Shown piece after piece: positions 1 to 7,626 of a DNA stretch of 64,000 nucleotides. The notes beneath the pieces were generated by a model. It was not told the DNA's origin. It searched no databases and was given only the letters and a program-made list of their open reading frames with translations. The stretch is taken from the NCBI RefSeq assembly GCF_014649915.1, contig NZ_BMTY01000021.1, positions 1-64,000 on the forward strand, in the 5' to 3' direction. Numbering within the stretch: position 1 is the first letter of the stretch; the number at the start of each line of letters is the position of its first letter. Source of the stretch: Streptomyces toxytricini. GTDB lineage: Bacteria > Actinomycetota > Actinomycetes > Streptomycetales > Streptomycetaceae. The translations under genes and the position numbers were made by a program.

Positions 1-335
1 GTTCTTGCGTTTCCGACTCTATCAGAGTCTTTCGCGCTTCGCTTTCCGGGGTTTTCGCTTTCGCGCTTTCCCTTTCCAGCGATTCCAACCTTACCAGATC
101 ATTTCCGCGCCGTTTCCGGATCGGATTCGAATTCTGTGGCCGTTGGAGGGCCTTTCCCTTTCGGGCGGGTCAGACTTTATCAGGTTTCCCCGGTGCTGAT
201 TCCCACCCGCCCGCATGCCCGTCCGGGCACAGGTGTGTGCCGCGGTTCGGTGCGGGGTGGAGCCGTAAACGTACTGGAGCGGGGCCCCCGATGCAAATCG
301 GTTGCCCCGCTCCGGTGATTGTGCTGGTCCGGGCG
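1..335. other. Non-coding left edge, pyrimidine-biased, with TTTCC repeats
   Basis: No gene is supported here. The first ~230 bases are clearly richer in A/T than the rest of the window, and the plus strand carries about nine TTTCC or CTTTCC words, so the minus strand is a purine-rich AAAG/GGAAA tract. A small perfect inverted repeat (GACTCT, three-base loop, AGAGTC) lies at 15-29. The right end holds the hairpin that follows the RNase J gene. The short open frames here look like composition artefacts. Confidence 0.6.
276..313 (-). terminator. Hairpin terminator after rnj
   Basis: Ten-base perfect arms (276-285 and 304-313) enclose an inner stem CCGAT/ATCGG with a GCAA loop (288-301). It begins about 20 bases after the rnj stop in the direction of transcription. 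There is no long T tract, which is usual for Streptomyces terminators. Confidence 0.6.
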
Positions 336-2021
336 TCAGACCTCGACCACGACCGGGAGGATCATCGGCCGGCGGCGGTAGCCGTCCGAGACCCACTTGC
401 CGACGGTGCGGCGGATGAGCTGCTGGATCTGGTGCGGCTCGGCGACGCCGTCGGCGGCGGCGCGCGCGATGGCCTCCTCGATCTTCGGGAGCACCGCGGT
501 GAACGCGGAGTCCTCGATGCCGGAGCCGCGCGCCTGGATGTTCGGGCCGCTCACGACCTTGCCCGTGGTGCTGTCCACCACGACGTAGACCGAGATGATG
601 CCCTCTTCACCGAGGATGCGGCGGTCCTTCAGGGAGGTCTCCGTGACGTCGCCGACCGAGAGGCCGTCCACGTACACGTAGCCCGCCTGGACCTTGCCGG
701 AGATCCGGGCCTTGCCGTCGATCAGGTCGACGACCACGCCGTCCTCGGCGATGACGATGCGGTCCTTCGGGACGCCCGTCATCGCGCCGAGCTCGGCGTT
801 GGCGCGCAGGTGGCGCCACTCGCCGTGGACCGGCATGAGGTTCTTCGGCTTGCAGATGTTGTAGAAGTACAGCAGCTCGCCGGCCGAGGCGTGGCCCGAG
901 ACGTGCACCTTGGCGTTGCCCTTGTGCACGACGTTGGCGCCCCAGCGGGTCAGGCCGTTGATCACGCGGTAGACCGCGTTCTCGTTGCCGGGGATCAGGG
1001 ACGACGCGAGGATCACCGTGTCGCCGGGGACGATCCGGATCTGGTGATCGCGGTTCGCCATGCGGGACAGGGCGGCCATCGGCTCGCCCTGCGAGCCCGT
1101 ACAGACGAGCACGACCTCGTCGTCCGGCAGGTCGTCCAGCGTCTTGACGTCCACGACGAGGCCCTGCGGAACGCGCAGGTAGCCCAGGTCGCGGGCGATG
1201 CCCATGTTGCGGACCATCGAGCGGCCCACGAACGCGACCCGGCGGCCGTACTCGTGCGCGGCGTCCAGGACCTGCTGGATGCGGTGGACGTGGCTCGCGA
1301 AGCTCGCCACGATGATCCGCCGCTGCGCGCCCGCGAAGACGCCGCGGATCACGTTCGAGATGTCGCGCTCCGGCGGGACGAAGCCCGGGACCTCGGCGTT
1401 CGTCGAGTCCGACAGGAGGAGGTCGATGCCCTCCTCGCTCAGCCGCGCGAACGCGTGCAGGTCCGTCAGCCGGTTGTCCATCGGGAGCTGGTCCATCTTG
1501 AAGTCGCCGGTGGCGACGACCAGGCCCGCGGGCGTGCGGATGGCGACGGCCAGCGCGTCCGGGATGGAGTGGTTCACCGCGATGAACTCGCAGTCGAAGA
1601 CGCCCAGGTTCTCCCGGTCCCCCTCCTTCACCTCCAGGGTGTAGGGGCGGATGCGGTGCTCCTGCAGCTTCGCCTCGATCAGCGCGAGCGTCAGCTTCGA
1701 ACCGATCAGCGGAATGTCCGGCTTCTCCCGCAGGAGGTAGGGCACCGCGCCGATGTGGTCCTCGTGGCCGTGCGTGAGGACGATGCCCTCGATGTCGTCC
1801 AGGCGGTCCCGGATGGACGTGAAGTCCGGCAGGATCAGGTCGATGCCCGGCTGCTCCTCCTCGGGGAAGAGCACGCCGCAGTCGACGATCAGCAGCCGGC
1901 CGTCGAACTCGAAGACGGTCATGTTGCGGCCGATCTCGCCGAGGCCGCCCAGCGGGGTGACGCGCAGGCCGCCCTGGGGAAGCTTCGGCGGCGGGCCGAG
2001 CTCAGGGTGCGGATGGCTCAA
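336..2021 (-). CDS. rnj: Ribonuclease J
   Basis: Bifunctional 5'-3' exo- and endoribonuclease of the metallo-beta-lactamase/beta-CASP superfamily, acting in cytoplasmic RNA decay and processing. The product has 561 residues, the usual length for actinobacterial RNase J. The zinc-binding motif HGHEDH is at residues 85-89 region (THGHEDHIG), and the beta-CASP and RMMBL parts follow (for example HVSGHAS near the C-terminal half). The start is a rare TTG at 2021, chosen because GAGGAG lies six bases upstream and the reading begins MSHPHPELGP as in the family. It is the first annotated gene of the minus-strand dapA-side cluster and is followed by a hairpin terminator. Confidence 0.95.
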   Translation of the reverse strand: MSHPHPELGPPPKLPQGGLRVTPLGGLGEIGRNMTVFEFDGRLLIVDCGVLFPEEEQPGIDLILPDFTSIRDRLDDIEGIVLTHGHEDHIGAVPYLLREKPDIPLIGSKLTLALIEAKLQEHRIRPYTLEVKEGDRENLGVFDCEFIAVNHSIPDALAVAIRTPAGLVVATGDFKMDQLPMDNRLTDLHAFARLSEEGIDLLLSDSTNAEVPGFVPPERDISNVIRGVFAGAQRRIIVASFASHVHRIQQVLDAAHEYGRRVAFVGRSMVRNMGIARDLGYLRVPQGLVVDVKTLDDLPDDEVVLVCTGSQGEPMAALSRMANRDHQIRIVPGDTVILASSLIPGNENAVYRVINGLTRWGANVVHKGNAKVHVSGHASAGELLYFYNICKPKNLMPVHGEWRHLRANAELGAMTGVPKDRIVIAEDGVVVDLIDGKARISGKVQAGYVYVDGLSVGDVTETSLKDRRILGEEGIISVYVVVDSTTGKVVSGPNIQARGSGIEDSAFTAVLPKIEEAIARAAADGVAEPHQIQQLIRRTVGKWVSDGYRRRPMILPVVVEV

Positions 2022-2152
2022 AAGTCTCTCCTCACCACGCGCGCCACGGGCCGTCTCGTCAGGCGCGTGGCGGGCATGTCAGTCGTGCAGGCGTGCACGT
2101 GCATGTGTCTGTGTCTGTTTCCGGTCTTGCTATTCAGTTGTGAAGTCCGTTG

Positions 2153-3052
2153 TCAGAGCTGTACCCCGCCGGCGGCAAGATCGATCTTGAGCCGGGCCGT
2201 CTCCTCGGCGGTCAGCTCGACCAGCGGGAGGCGCAGCGGGCCGGCGGGCAGTCCCCGGAGGTTCAGCGCGCCCTTGGTGGTGATCACGCCCTGGGTGCGG
2301 AACATACCGGTGAAGACCGGGAGCAGCTTCTGGTGGATCTCGGTCGCCTTCTGGACGTCGCCCGCGGTGTGGGCCTCCAGCATGGCCCGGAGCTCGGGTG
2401 CGACGACATGGCCGACGACGGAGACGAAGCCGACGGCGCCCACGGAGAGCAGCGGCAGGTTCAGCATGTCGTCGCCGGAGTACCAGGCGAGGCCGCTGCG
2501 GGCGATGGCCCAGCTTGCGGCGGCCAGGTCGCCCTTGGCGTCCTTGTTGGCGACGATGCGGGGGTGCTCTGCCAGGCGCACCAGGGTTTCGGTGTCGATC
2601 GGGACGCCGCTGCGGCCGGGGATGTCGTAGAGCATCACCGGGAGGCCCGTCGCGTCGGCGACGGCCGTGAAGTGCCGGTGGAGGCCCTCCTGCGGCGGCT
2701 TGTTGTAGTACGGGGTCACGGCCAGCAGGCCGTGGGCTCCGGTGCGCTCGGCCTGGCGGGCCAGCTCCACGGTGTGGCGGGTGTCGTTGGTGCCGATGCC
2801 GGCGACGACGTGGGCCCGGTCTCCGACGGCCTCCAGGACGGCTCGTACGAGGTCGTTTTTCTCCGCGTCGGTGGTGGTGGGGGACTCGCCGGTGGTCCCG
2901 TTGACGACGAGGCCGTCGTTGCCTGCGTCCACCAGGTGGACGGCGAGCTGCTGCGCGCCGTCGAGGTCGAGTGCGCCATCGGCCGTGAACGGCGTGATCA
3001 TGGCGGTGAGGACCCGCCCGAAGGGGGTCTGCGGAGTCGAGATCGGAGCCAT
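2153..3052 (-). CDS. dapA: 4-hydroxy-tetrahydrodipicolinate synthase
   Basis: Condenses pyruvate with aspartate semialdehyde in the diaminopimelate/lysine pathway, which feeds LL-DAP peptidoglycan. The TIM-barrel product has 299 residues from this start. GTTGESPT is at residues 52-59, the conserved tyrosine is in LYDIPGRSG (about Y142) and the Schiff-base lysine in IVANKDAKGD (K170). The start at 3052 gives MAPISTPQTP, the family's usual N terminus. However, an in-frame ATG at 3076 has the better ribosome-binding site (AGGGG about 11 bases upstream), so an eight-residue longer form is possible. It lies 131 bases upstream of rnj on the same strand. A second dap gene, dapB, is three genes away. 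Confidence 0.93.
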   Translation of the reverse strand: MAPISTPQTPFGRVLTAMITPFTADGALDLDGAQQLAVHLVDAGNDGLVVNGTTGESPTTTDAEKNDLVRAVLEAVGDRAHVVAGIGTNDTRHTVELARQAERTGAHGLLAVTPYYNKPPQEGLHRHFTAVADATGLPVMLYDIPGRSGVPIDTETLVRLAEHPRIVANKDAKGDLAAASWAIARSGLAWYSGDDMLNLPLLSVGAVGFVSVVGHVVAPELRAMLEAHTAGDVQKATEIHQKLLPVFTGMFRTQGVITTKGALNLRGLPAGPLRLPLVELTAEETARLKIDLAAGGVQL

Positions 3053-3149
3053 GGGTAACACGCTACTCGCTGCCATGGTCGCGGTGTCCCCTCGGGGGAC
3101 GTGAAGGGGGTGCGCGCCTCCGGCGGCGGCCGGGAGGTGCGTGGAGGAG

Positions 3150-3187
3150 CCCGGCACTGCCTGCTCGGGGGTTCAAGCAGTGCCGGG
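3150..3187 (-). terminator. Hairpin between thyX and dapA
   Basis: Perfect 11-base arms (3150-3160 and 3177-3187) with a 16-base loop. It lies about 110 bases after the thyX stop on the minus strand and upstream of dapA, so it probably ends thyX transcripts. Confidence 0.55.
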
Positions 3188-3300
3188 TCCGTTTGATCAG
3201 CCTAGATGAACTTTCCGAAACGTCGCAATACGGACACTTCGGACTTGAGCTGGCACATGTGTGCGCATCAGCCCATCTGCCCTGTGCGGAGGCGGCTCCG

Positions 3301-4035
3301 CTACGGGGCGACCCGGCCGTTGGCGTTGAACGCGGCGTACGTCAGCGGCATCAAAGCGGCCCAGTGCTGCTCCATCTTCTCGCCGACCATCTCGATCTCC
3401 CGCTGGGGGAACGACGGCACGGTCGCCAGCTCGTGCTGCGTGCGCAGGCCCAGGAAGTGCATCAGGGAGCGCGCGTTGCACGTGGCGTACATCGACGAGA
3501 ACAGTCCGACCGGCAGGACCGAGCGGGCGACCTCGCGGGCCACGCCCGCGGCCAGCATCTCCCGGTACGCCTCGTAGGCCCGGCGGTACGAGTCCTCCAT
3601 GACCCGGCCCGTCAGCGCCAGCTGCTCCTCGGTGCCCTCGACGAACACGTACTTGCCCGGACGGCCCTCCTGGACCAGCTTCCGCTCGGCGTCCGGCACG
3701 TAGAAGACCGGCTGGAGCTCGCGGTAGCGGCCGGACTCCTCGTTGTAGGACCAGCCCACGCGGTGCCGCATGAACTCGCGGAAGACGAAGATCGGGGCGC
3801 TGATGAAGAACGTCATCGAGTTGTGCTCGAAGGGGCTGCCGTGGCGGTCCCGCATCAGGTAGTTGATCAGGCCCTTGGACCGCTCCGGGTCCTTCTGCAG
3901 CTCTTCCAGGGACTGCTCGCCGGCCGTGGACACGCGGGCGGCCCACAGCACGTCCGAGTCCGAGGCGGCGTGCTTCACCAGATCGACGGTCACATCGCTT
4001 CGGAAGTCGATCTTCAGCTCGGAGGTCTCGCTCAC
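3301..4035 (-). CDS. thyX: Flavin-dependent thymidylate synthase ThyX
   Basis: Makes dTMP from dUMP with methylenetetrahydrofolate and FAD/NADPH. The product is 244 residues long, the usual size. The ThyX signature region RHRVGWSYNEESGRY spans residues 90-104, and the C-terminal half carries RSLMHFLGLR, typical of substrate-binding helices. The start is GTG at 4035, giving VSETSELKID as in other Streptomyces; GGAAGGA lies about five bases upstream. The longer in-frame extension toward 4203 is low-complexity and rejected. The neighbours dapA and dapB give the dapB-thyX-dapA arrangement common in actinobacteria. Confidence 0.94.
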   Translation of the reverse strand: MSETSELKIDFRSDVTVDLVKHAASDSDVLWAARVSTAGEQSLEELQKDPERSKGLINYLMRDRHGSPFEHNSMTFFISAPIFVFREFMRHRVGWSYNEESGRYRELQPVFYVPDAERKLVQEGRPGKYVFVEGTEEQLALTGRVMEDSYRRAYEAYREMLAAGVAREVARSVLPVGLFSSMYATCNARSLMHFLGLRTQHELATVPSFPQREIEMVGEKMEQHWAALMPLTYAAFNANGRVAP

Positions 4036-4285
4036 GAGGTCCTTCCAGGTCGCGGGATTTCCAGGGGGCGCGACCACTCTACGGCGCGGCGGCGGGCGCC
4101 CGGACCACGAGCGGGGGCCTCGGGCCGGCGGTAGCGCGGCCGGGCTCGCCGCCCCGCTGCTGCCGGGCGCCGAGGCGCTCCGGCCGGAGCACGCGTCCGC
4201 CACGTCGCAGCAGTCCGGGTCCTCCGCGGGGCGGTAGCCTCACGGACAAGCCCAACCCGAACGTGCATGTGAGTGAGGTCCCGCC

Positions 4286-4846
4286 GTGCCCCTGCCCTTC
4301 CTGACGGCCGACGGCGCGTTCGACGCGCAAGACGACGACCACGACGCCCCCCTCGCGCACGACGACCGCGACAGGTGGCGGCGGCCCTACCGGCCCGGGC
4401 CCTGGCGGGTGGCCGGCTCGGCGGTGCTGCTCCTGCTGTCGGCGTTCATGCTGCTCGCCACGATGATCATCGCGTTCGCGGGTACCTGGGGCGGCGCGGC
4501 CGTGTGCCTCGCGGCGGCACTCGGCGTGATCGCGCTCGCCCTGCGGATCCTGATGGCCGGCGTCCGGGTGAGCCGGACCGGGCTGCGCCGGGTCGGGCTC
4601 CTCACGACCCGCACCCTCGCCTGGGGCGACATCACGGAGATCCGGACGGTGCAGCAGCCCGTGCGCTGGCTGGGGCTGCCGCGGACGGTGCAGGGCCAGG
4701 CCCTGACGGCGGGCGTGCGGGACGGCGCCGCCGTGGTCCTGACGACCGACCGGAACGCGGACTTCCTCTCCCGTGGGGAGGCCTTCGACCGGGCCGCCGA
4801 CATGGTCGCCGCCTGGGCCGACGAGTCCCGGGCCGTGCCCGCCTGA
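4286..4846 (+). CDS. PH-domain membrane protein
   Basis: A 186-residue protein of the small actinobacterial PH-domain (bacterial PH, PF10756-like) type. An acidic, Asp-rich N terminus (residues 13-30) precedes two hydrophobic membrane segments (about 42-64 and 68-90). A soluble beta-rich domain follows (VRVSRTGLRRVGLL through VVLTTDRNADFL). The GTG start is preceded by a GAGTGAGG stretch. It is the only plus-strand gene among minus-strand neighbours and is divergent from thyX. Its cellular role is unknown, and the family assignment rests on the two-TM plus beta-domain layout only. Confidence 0.75.
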   Translation: MPLPFLTADGAFDAQDDDHDAPLAHDDRDRWRRPYRPGPWRVAGSAVLLLLSAFMLLATMIIAFAGTWGGAAVCLAAALGVIALALRILMAGVRVSRTGLRRVGLLTTRTLAWGDITEIRTVQQPVRWLGLPRTVQGQALTAGVRDGAAVVLTTDRNADFLSRGEAFDRAADMVAAWADESRAVPA

Positions 4847-4860
4847 GCCGCCGCGCACGC

Positions 4861-4889
4861 AGGGCCGGAGCCCGTACGGGTCAGGCCCT
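4861..4889. terminator. Bidirectional hairpin between convergent genes
   Basis: Outer arms AGGGCC/GGCCCT and an inner palindrome CCCGTACGGG (4871-4880) lie directly after the PH-domain gene stop and just before the stop of the convergent gene at 4897. Confidence 0.45.
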
Positions 4890-4896
4890 CCCCCAG

Positions 4897-5358
4897 CTAC
4901 CGCTGGGAGGCCCCCACGGGCTTCTTGTCGTGCAGGGCGATGGCTCGCTGCATGGCCTTGCGGGCCCGCGGGGTGTCGCGGGCGTCGTGGTAGGCGACCG
5001 CGAGGCGGAACCAGTTGCGCCAGTCCCCCGGCTCGTCCTCCGTCTCGGCCCTGCGGCGCGCGAAGACCTCGTCCGCGGAGTCCCGCCGGATCCGCCCGTA
5101 CTCGTCCCGCTCCAGCTCGTCCACGGGCAGGCCGCCCTCGGCCTCCAGCTCGGCCGCAAGCCGGTTGGCCCGGGTCACGAAGCGCGTGTTCATCCAAAGG
5201 AACCACACGCCGATGACCGGCAGGACGAGCACGGCCGCACCGAAGGCGACGGTCAGCCAGGTGCCCTGCCGGATCAGCAGCAGGCCCCGGCTGCCGACCA
5301 GGACGAAGTAGACGGCCAGCACGGCGGCCGTGATGAGGTAGGTGATCTTCGCGCGCAT
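4897..5358 (-). CDS. Small two-helix membrane protein with TPR-like tail
   Basis: A 153-residue conserved hypothetical protein. Two hydrophobic segments are seen (about residues 5-25 and 33-55), followed by a charged helical region. The C-terminal stretch (DWRNWFRLAVAYHDARDTPRARKAMQRAI) resembles a single tetratricopeptide-like helix pair. It starts 16 bases after the dapB stop and is transcribed in the same direction, so it is probably cotranscribed with dapB. Function is not known. The TPR resemblance is weak, as only one unit is seen. Confidence 0.75.
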   Translation of the reverse strand: MRAKITYLITAAVLAVYFVLVGSRGLLLIRQGTWLTVAFGAAVLVLPVIGVWFLWMNTRFVTRANRLAAELEAEGGLPVDELERDEYGRIRRDSADEVFARRRAETEDEPGDWRNWFRLAVAYHDARDTPRARKAMQRAIALHDKKPVGASQR

Positions 5359-5374
5359 GGGTGTTGCCTGCTCG

Positions 5375-6130
5375 TCAGCCGAGGTCGAGGAAGTTTTCCA
5401 GGCCGAAGGTCAGGCCCGGGGTGGTCGCCACGCGCCGCGCGCCGAGCAGGATGCCCGGCATGAAGCTGCTGTGGTGCAGGGAGTCGTGGCGGATGGTCAG
5501 GGTCTCGCCCTCGCCGCCGAGGAGCACCTCCTGGTGGGCGAGGAGCCCGCGCAGGCGGACGGCGTGCACCGGGACGCCCTCGACGTCCGCGCCGCGCGCC
5601 CCGTCCAGGGCGGTGGCGGTGGCGTCCGGCTGCGGGGCGCAGCCGGCCTCGGCGCGGGCGGCGGCGATGAGCTGGGCCGTCCTGGTGGCCGTGCCGGAGG
5701 GGGCGTCGACCTTGTTCGGGTGGTGCAGCTCGACGACCTCGACGGATTCGAAGTAGCGGGCGGCCTGGGCGGCGAACTTCATGGTCAGGACGGCGCCGAT
5801 GGAGAAGTTCGGGGCGATCAGGACGCCGGTCTCGGGCGAGCCCGCCAGCCAGCCGCGGAGCTGGGCGAGGCGGTCGTCGGTCCAGCCGGTGGTGCCGACG
5901 ACGGCGTGGATGCCGTGGCGGATGCAGAAGTCGAGGTTGCCCATCACGGAGGCCGGGGTGGTCAGCTCGACGGCGACCTGGGCGCCCGTCTCGGCCAGCG
6001 TCTCCAGCTTGTCGCCCCGGGTGAGCGCGGCGACCAGTTCCATGTCCTCGGCGGCCTCGACGGCGCGGACGGCCTCGGACCCGATGCGGCCCTGTGCGCC
6101 GAGTACGGCGACCCGCAGCTTGCTGCTCAT
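5375..6130 (-). CDS. dapB: 4-hydroxy-tetrahydrodipicolinate reductase
   Basis: NAD(P)H-dependent reductase that follows DapA in the diaminopimelate pathway. The product has 251 residues. The nucleotide-binding motif VLGAQGRIG is near residues 9-17, GTTGW follows at about 76, and the substrate motif ELHHPNKVDAPSGTA carries the catalytic lysine. The start ATG at 6130 gives MSSKLRVAVLG; upstream in-frame sequence is Arg/Pro-rich and not family-like. It lies downstream of the M16 protease gene on the same strand, with a 116-base GC-rich gap. Confidence 0.95.
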   Translation of the reverse strand: MSSKLRVAVLGAQGRIGSEAVRAVEAAEDMELVAALTRGDKLETLAETGAQVAVELTTPASVMGNLDFCIRHGIHAVVGTTGWTDDRLAQLRGWLAGSPETGVLIAPNFSIGAVLTMKFAAQAARYFESVEVVELHHPNKVDAPSGTATRTAQLIAAARAEAGCAPQPDATATALDGARGADVEGVPVHAVRLRGLLAHQEVLLGGEGETLTIRHDSLHHSSFMPGILLGARRVATTPGLTFGLENFLDLG

Positions 6131-6246
6131 GCGTGCTTCCTTCGCTTCCCCTGGTCGTGGCGGCCGGGCCGCCGTGGCTGCGGGCGGGGCGCCGGCCGGC
6201 CGCCCCGGGCGGGGCTGCTGCGGCCGGCGTCCCCGCCGCGCACGTC

Positions 6247-7626
6247 TCAGGCCACCGCTTCGTCGAGGCGGGCGGCCTGCTTCTCCTTCAGCGGTCCTAT
6301 CACCGCGAGCGACGGCCGCTGGGCCAGGACGTCCTGCGCGACGGCGCGCACGTCGTCCGGGGTCACGGCGGCGATCCGGCCCAGCATCTCGTCGACCGAC
6401 ATCTGGTCGCCCCAGCACAGCTCGCTCTTGCCGATCCGGTTCATGATCGCGCCGGTGTCCTCCAGGCCGAGGACGGTGGAGCCGGACAGCTGGCCGACGG
6501 CCCGCTTGATCTCCTCGTCCGTCAGCCCCTCCGCGACGACCTTGTCGAGCTCGGCGCGGCAGATGCCCAGCACGTCGTGGACCTGGCTGGGCCGGCAGCC
6601 GGCGTACACGCCGAAGAGGCCGCTGTCGGCGAAGCCGGAGGTGTACGAGTAGACGCTGTAGGCCAGGCCGCGCTTCTCCCGGACCTCCTGGAAGAGGCGG
6701 GAGGACATGCCGCCGCCGAGGGCGGTGTTGAGCACGCCGAGCGCCCAGCGGCGCTCGTCGGTGCGGGCGAGGCCGGGCATGCCGAGGACGACGTGGGCCT
6801 GCTCGGTCTTGCGGCCGACGAGGTCGACGCGGCCGGCGGTGCGGATCCGGCGGGCGCCGCCGCGCGGGCCGATCGGCTCGGCGTCGGTGCGTCCGAGTGC
6901 CCCGGCCTTCTCGAAGGCGGCGCGGACCTGGCGGACGACCTTGTTGTGGTCGACGTTGCCGGCGGCGGCCACCACCAGGTGGGTGGGGTCGTAGTGCTTC
7001 TTGTAGAAGCGGCGGATCCGGTCGGCGCCGAGGGCGTTGATCGTGTCGACGGTGCCGAGGACGGGGCGGCCGAGCGGGGTGTCCCCGTACATGGTCTGCG
7101 CGAACAGGTCGTGCACGCAGTCGCCCGGGTCGTCCTCGGTCATGGCGATCTCTTCGAGGATGACGCCGCGCTCGGCGTCGACGTCCTCCTCGCGGATCAG
7201 CGAGCCGGTCAGCATGTCGCAGACGACGTCGATCGCGAGCGGCAGGTCGGTGTCGAGCACCCGTGCGTAGTAGCAGGTGTACTCCTTCGCCGTGAAGGCG
7301 TTCATCTCCCCGCCGACAGCGTCGATCGCGGAGGAGATGTCGAGGGCGGTCCGCTTGCGGGTGCCCTTGAAGAGGAGGTGCTCCAGGTAGTGGGTGGCGC
7401 CGTTCAGGGCGGGCGTCTCGTCGCGCGAGCCGACGTGCGCCCAGATGCCGAAGGTGGCGGAGCGGACGGAGGGCAGCGTCTCGGTGACGATGCGGAGTCC
7501 GCCGGGGAGGACGGTGCGCCGGACGGTGCCGATGCCGTTGTCGCCCTTGAGGAGGGTTTGGGTACGGGCGACGGCCCGCCCCTCCGAGGAGGGGCGGGCC
7601 GTCGCACGGGAACTACGCGACGTCAC
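6247..7626 (-). CDS. M16-family zinc metalloprotease
   Basis: A pitrilysin/processing-peptidase-like protein of 459 residues. The inverted zinc motif HYLEH (HxxEH) is at residues 79-83, with the likely third ligand E159 in RGVILEEI, and the second M16 domain follows (LGGGMSSRLFQEVREKRGLAYSV). The only plausible start is GTG at 7626, which overlaps the pnp stop codon as GTGA, so translation is probably coupled to pnp. Codons 8-20 coincide with an 18-bp perfect inverted repeat. The pnp-M16-dapB order is standard in Streptomyces. The substrate is unknown, and it could process secreted or cytosolic peptides. Confidence 0.9.
   Translation of the reverse strand: MTSRSSRATARPSSEGRAVARTQTLLKGDNGIGTVRRTVLPGGLRIVTETLPSVRSATFGIWAHVGSRDETPALNGATHYLEHLLFKGTRKRTALDISSAIDAVGGEMNAFTAKEYTCYYARVLDTDLPLAIDVVCDMLTGSLIREEDVDAERGVILEEIAMTEDDPGDCVHDLFAQTMYGDTPLGRPVLGTVDTINALGADRIRRFYKKHYDPTHLVVAAAGNVDHNKVVRQVRAAFEKAGALGRTDAEPIGPRGGARRIRTAGRVDLVGRKTEQAHVVLGMPGLARTDERRWALGVLNTALGGGMSSRLFQEVREKRGLAYSVYSYTSGFADSGLFGVYAGCRPSQVHDVLGICRAELDKVVAEGLTDEEIKRAVGQLSGSTVLGLEDTGAIMNRIGKSELCWGDQMSVDEMLGRIAAVTPDDVRAVAQDVLAQRPSLAVIGPLKEKQAARLDEAVA
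7568..7605 (-). other. 18-bp perfect hairpin inside the M16 protease start
   Basis: Arms at 7568-7585 and 7588-7605 are exact reverse complements, so the pnp-M16 junction RNA would fold into a very stable stem 18-55 bases after the pnp stop. It is within the coding sequence of the next gene, not between genes. It may act as a partial terminator or an RNase III site that sets the pnp to M16 ratio. Confidence 0.6.

Noticed and set aside
4035..4203. N-terminal extension of thyX
   Set aside because: The extra residues are Pro/Arg/Ala-rich and unlike the family; GTG at 4035 has a ribosome-binding site.
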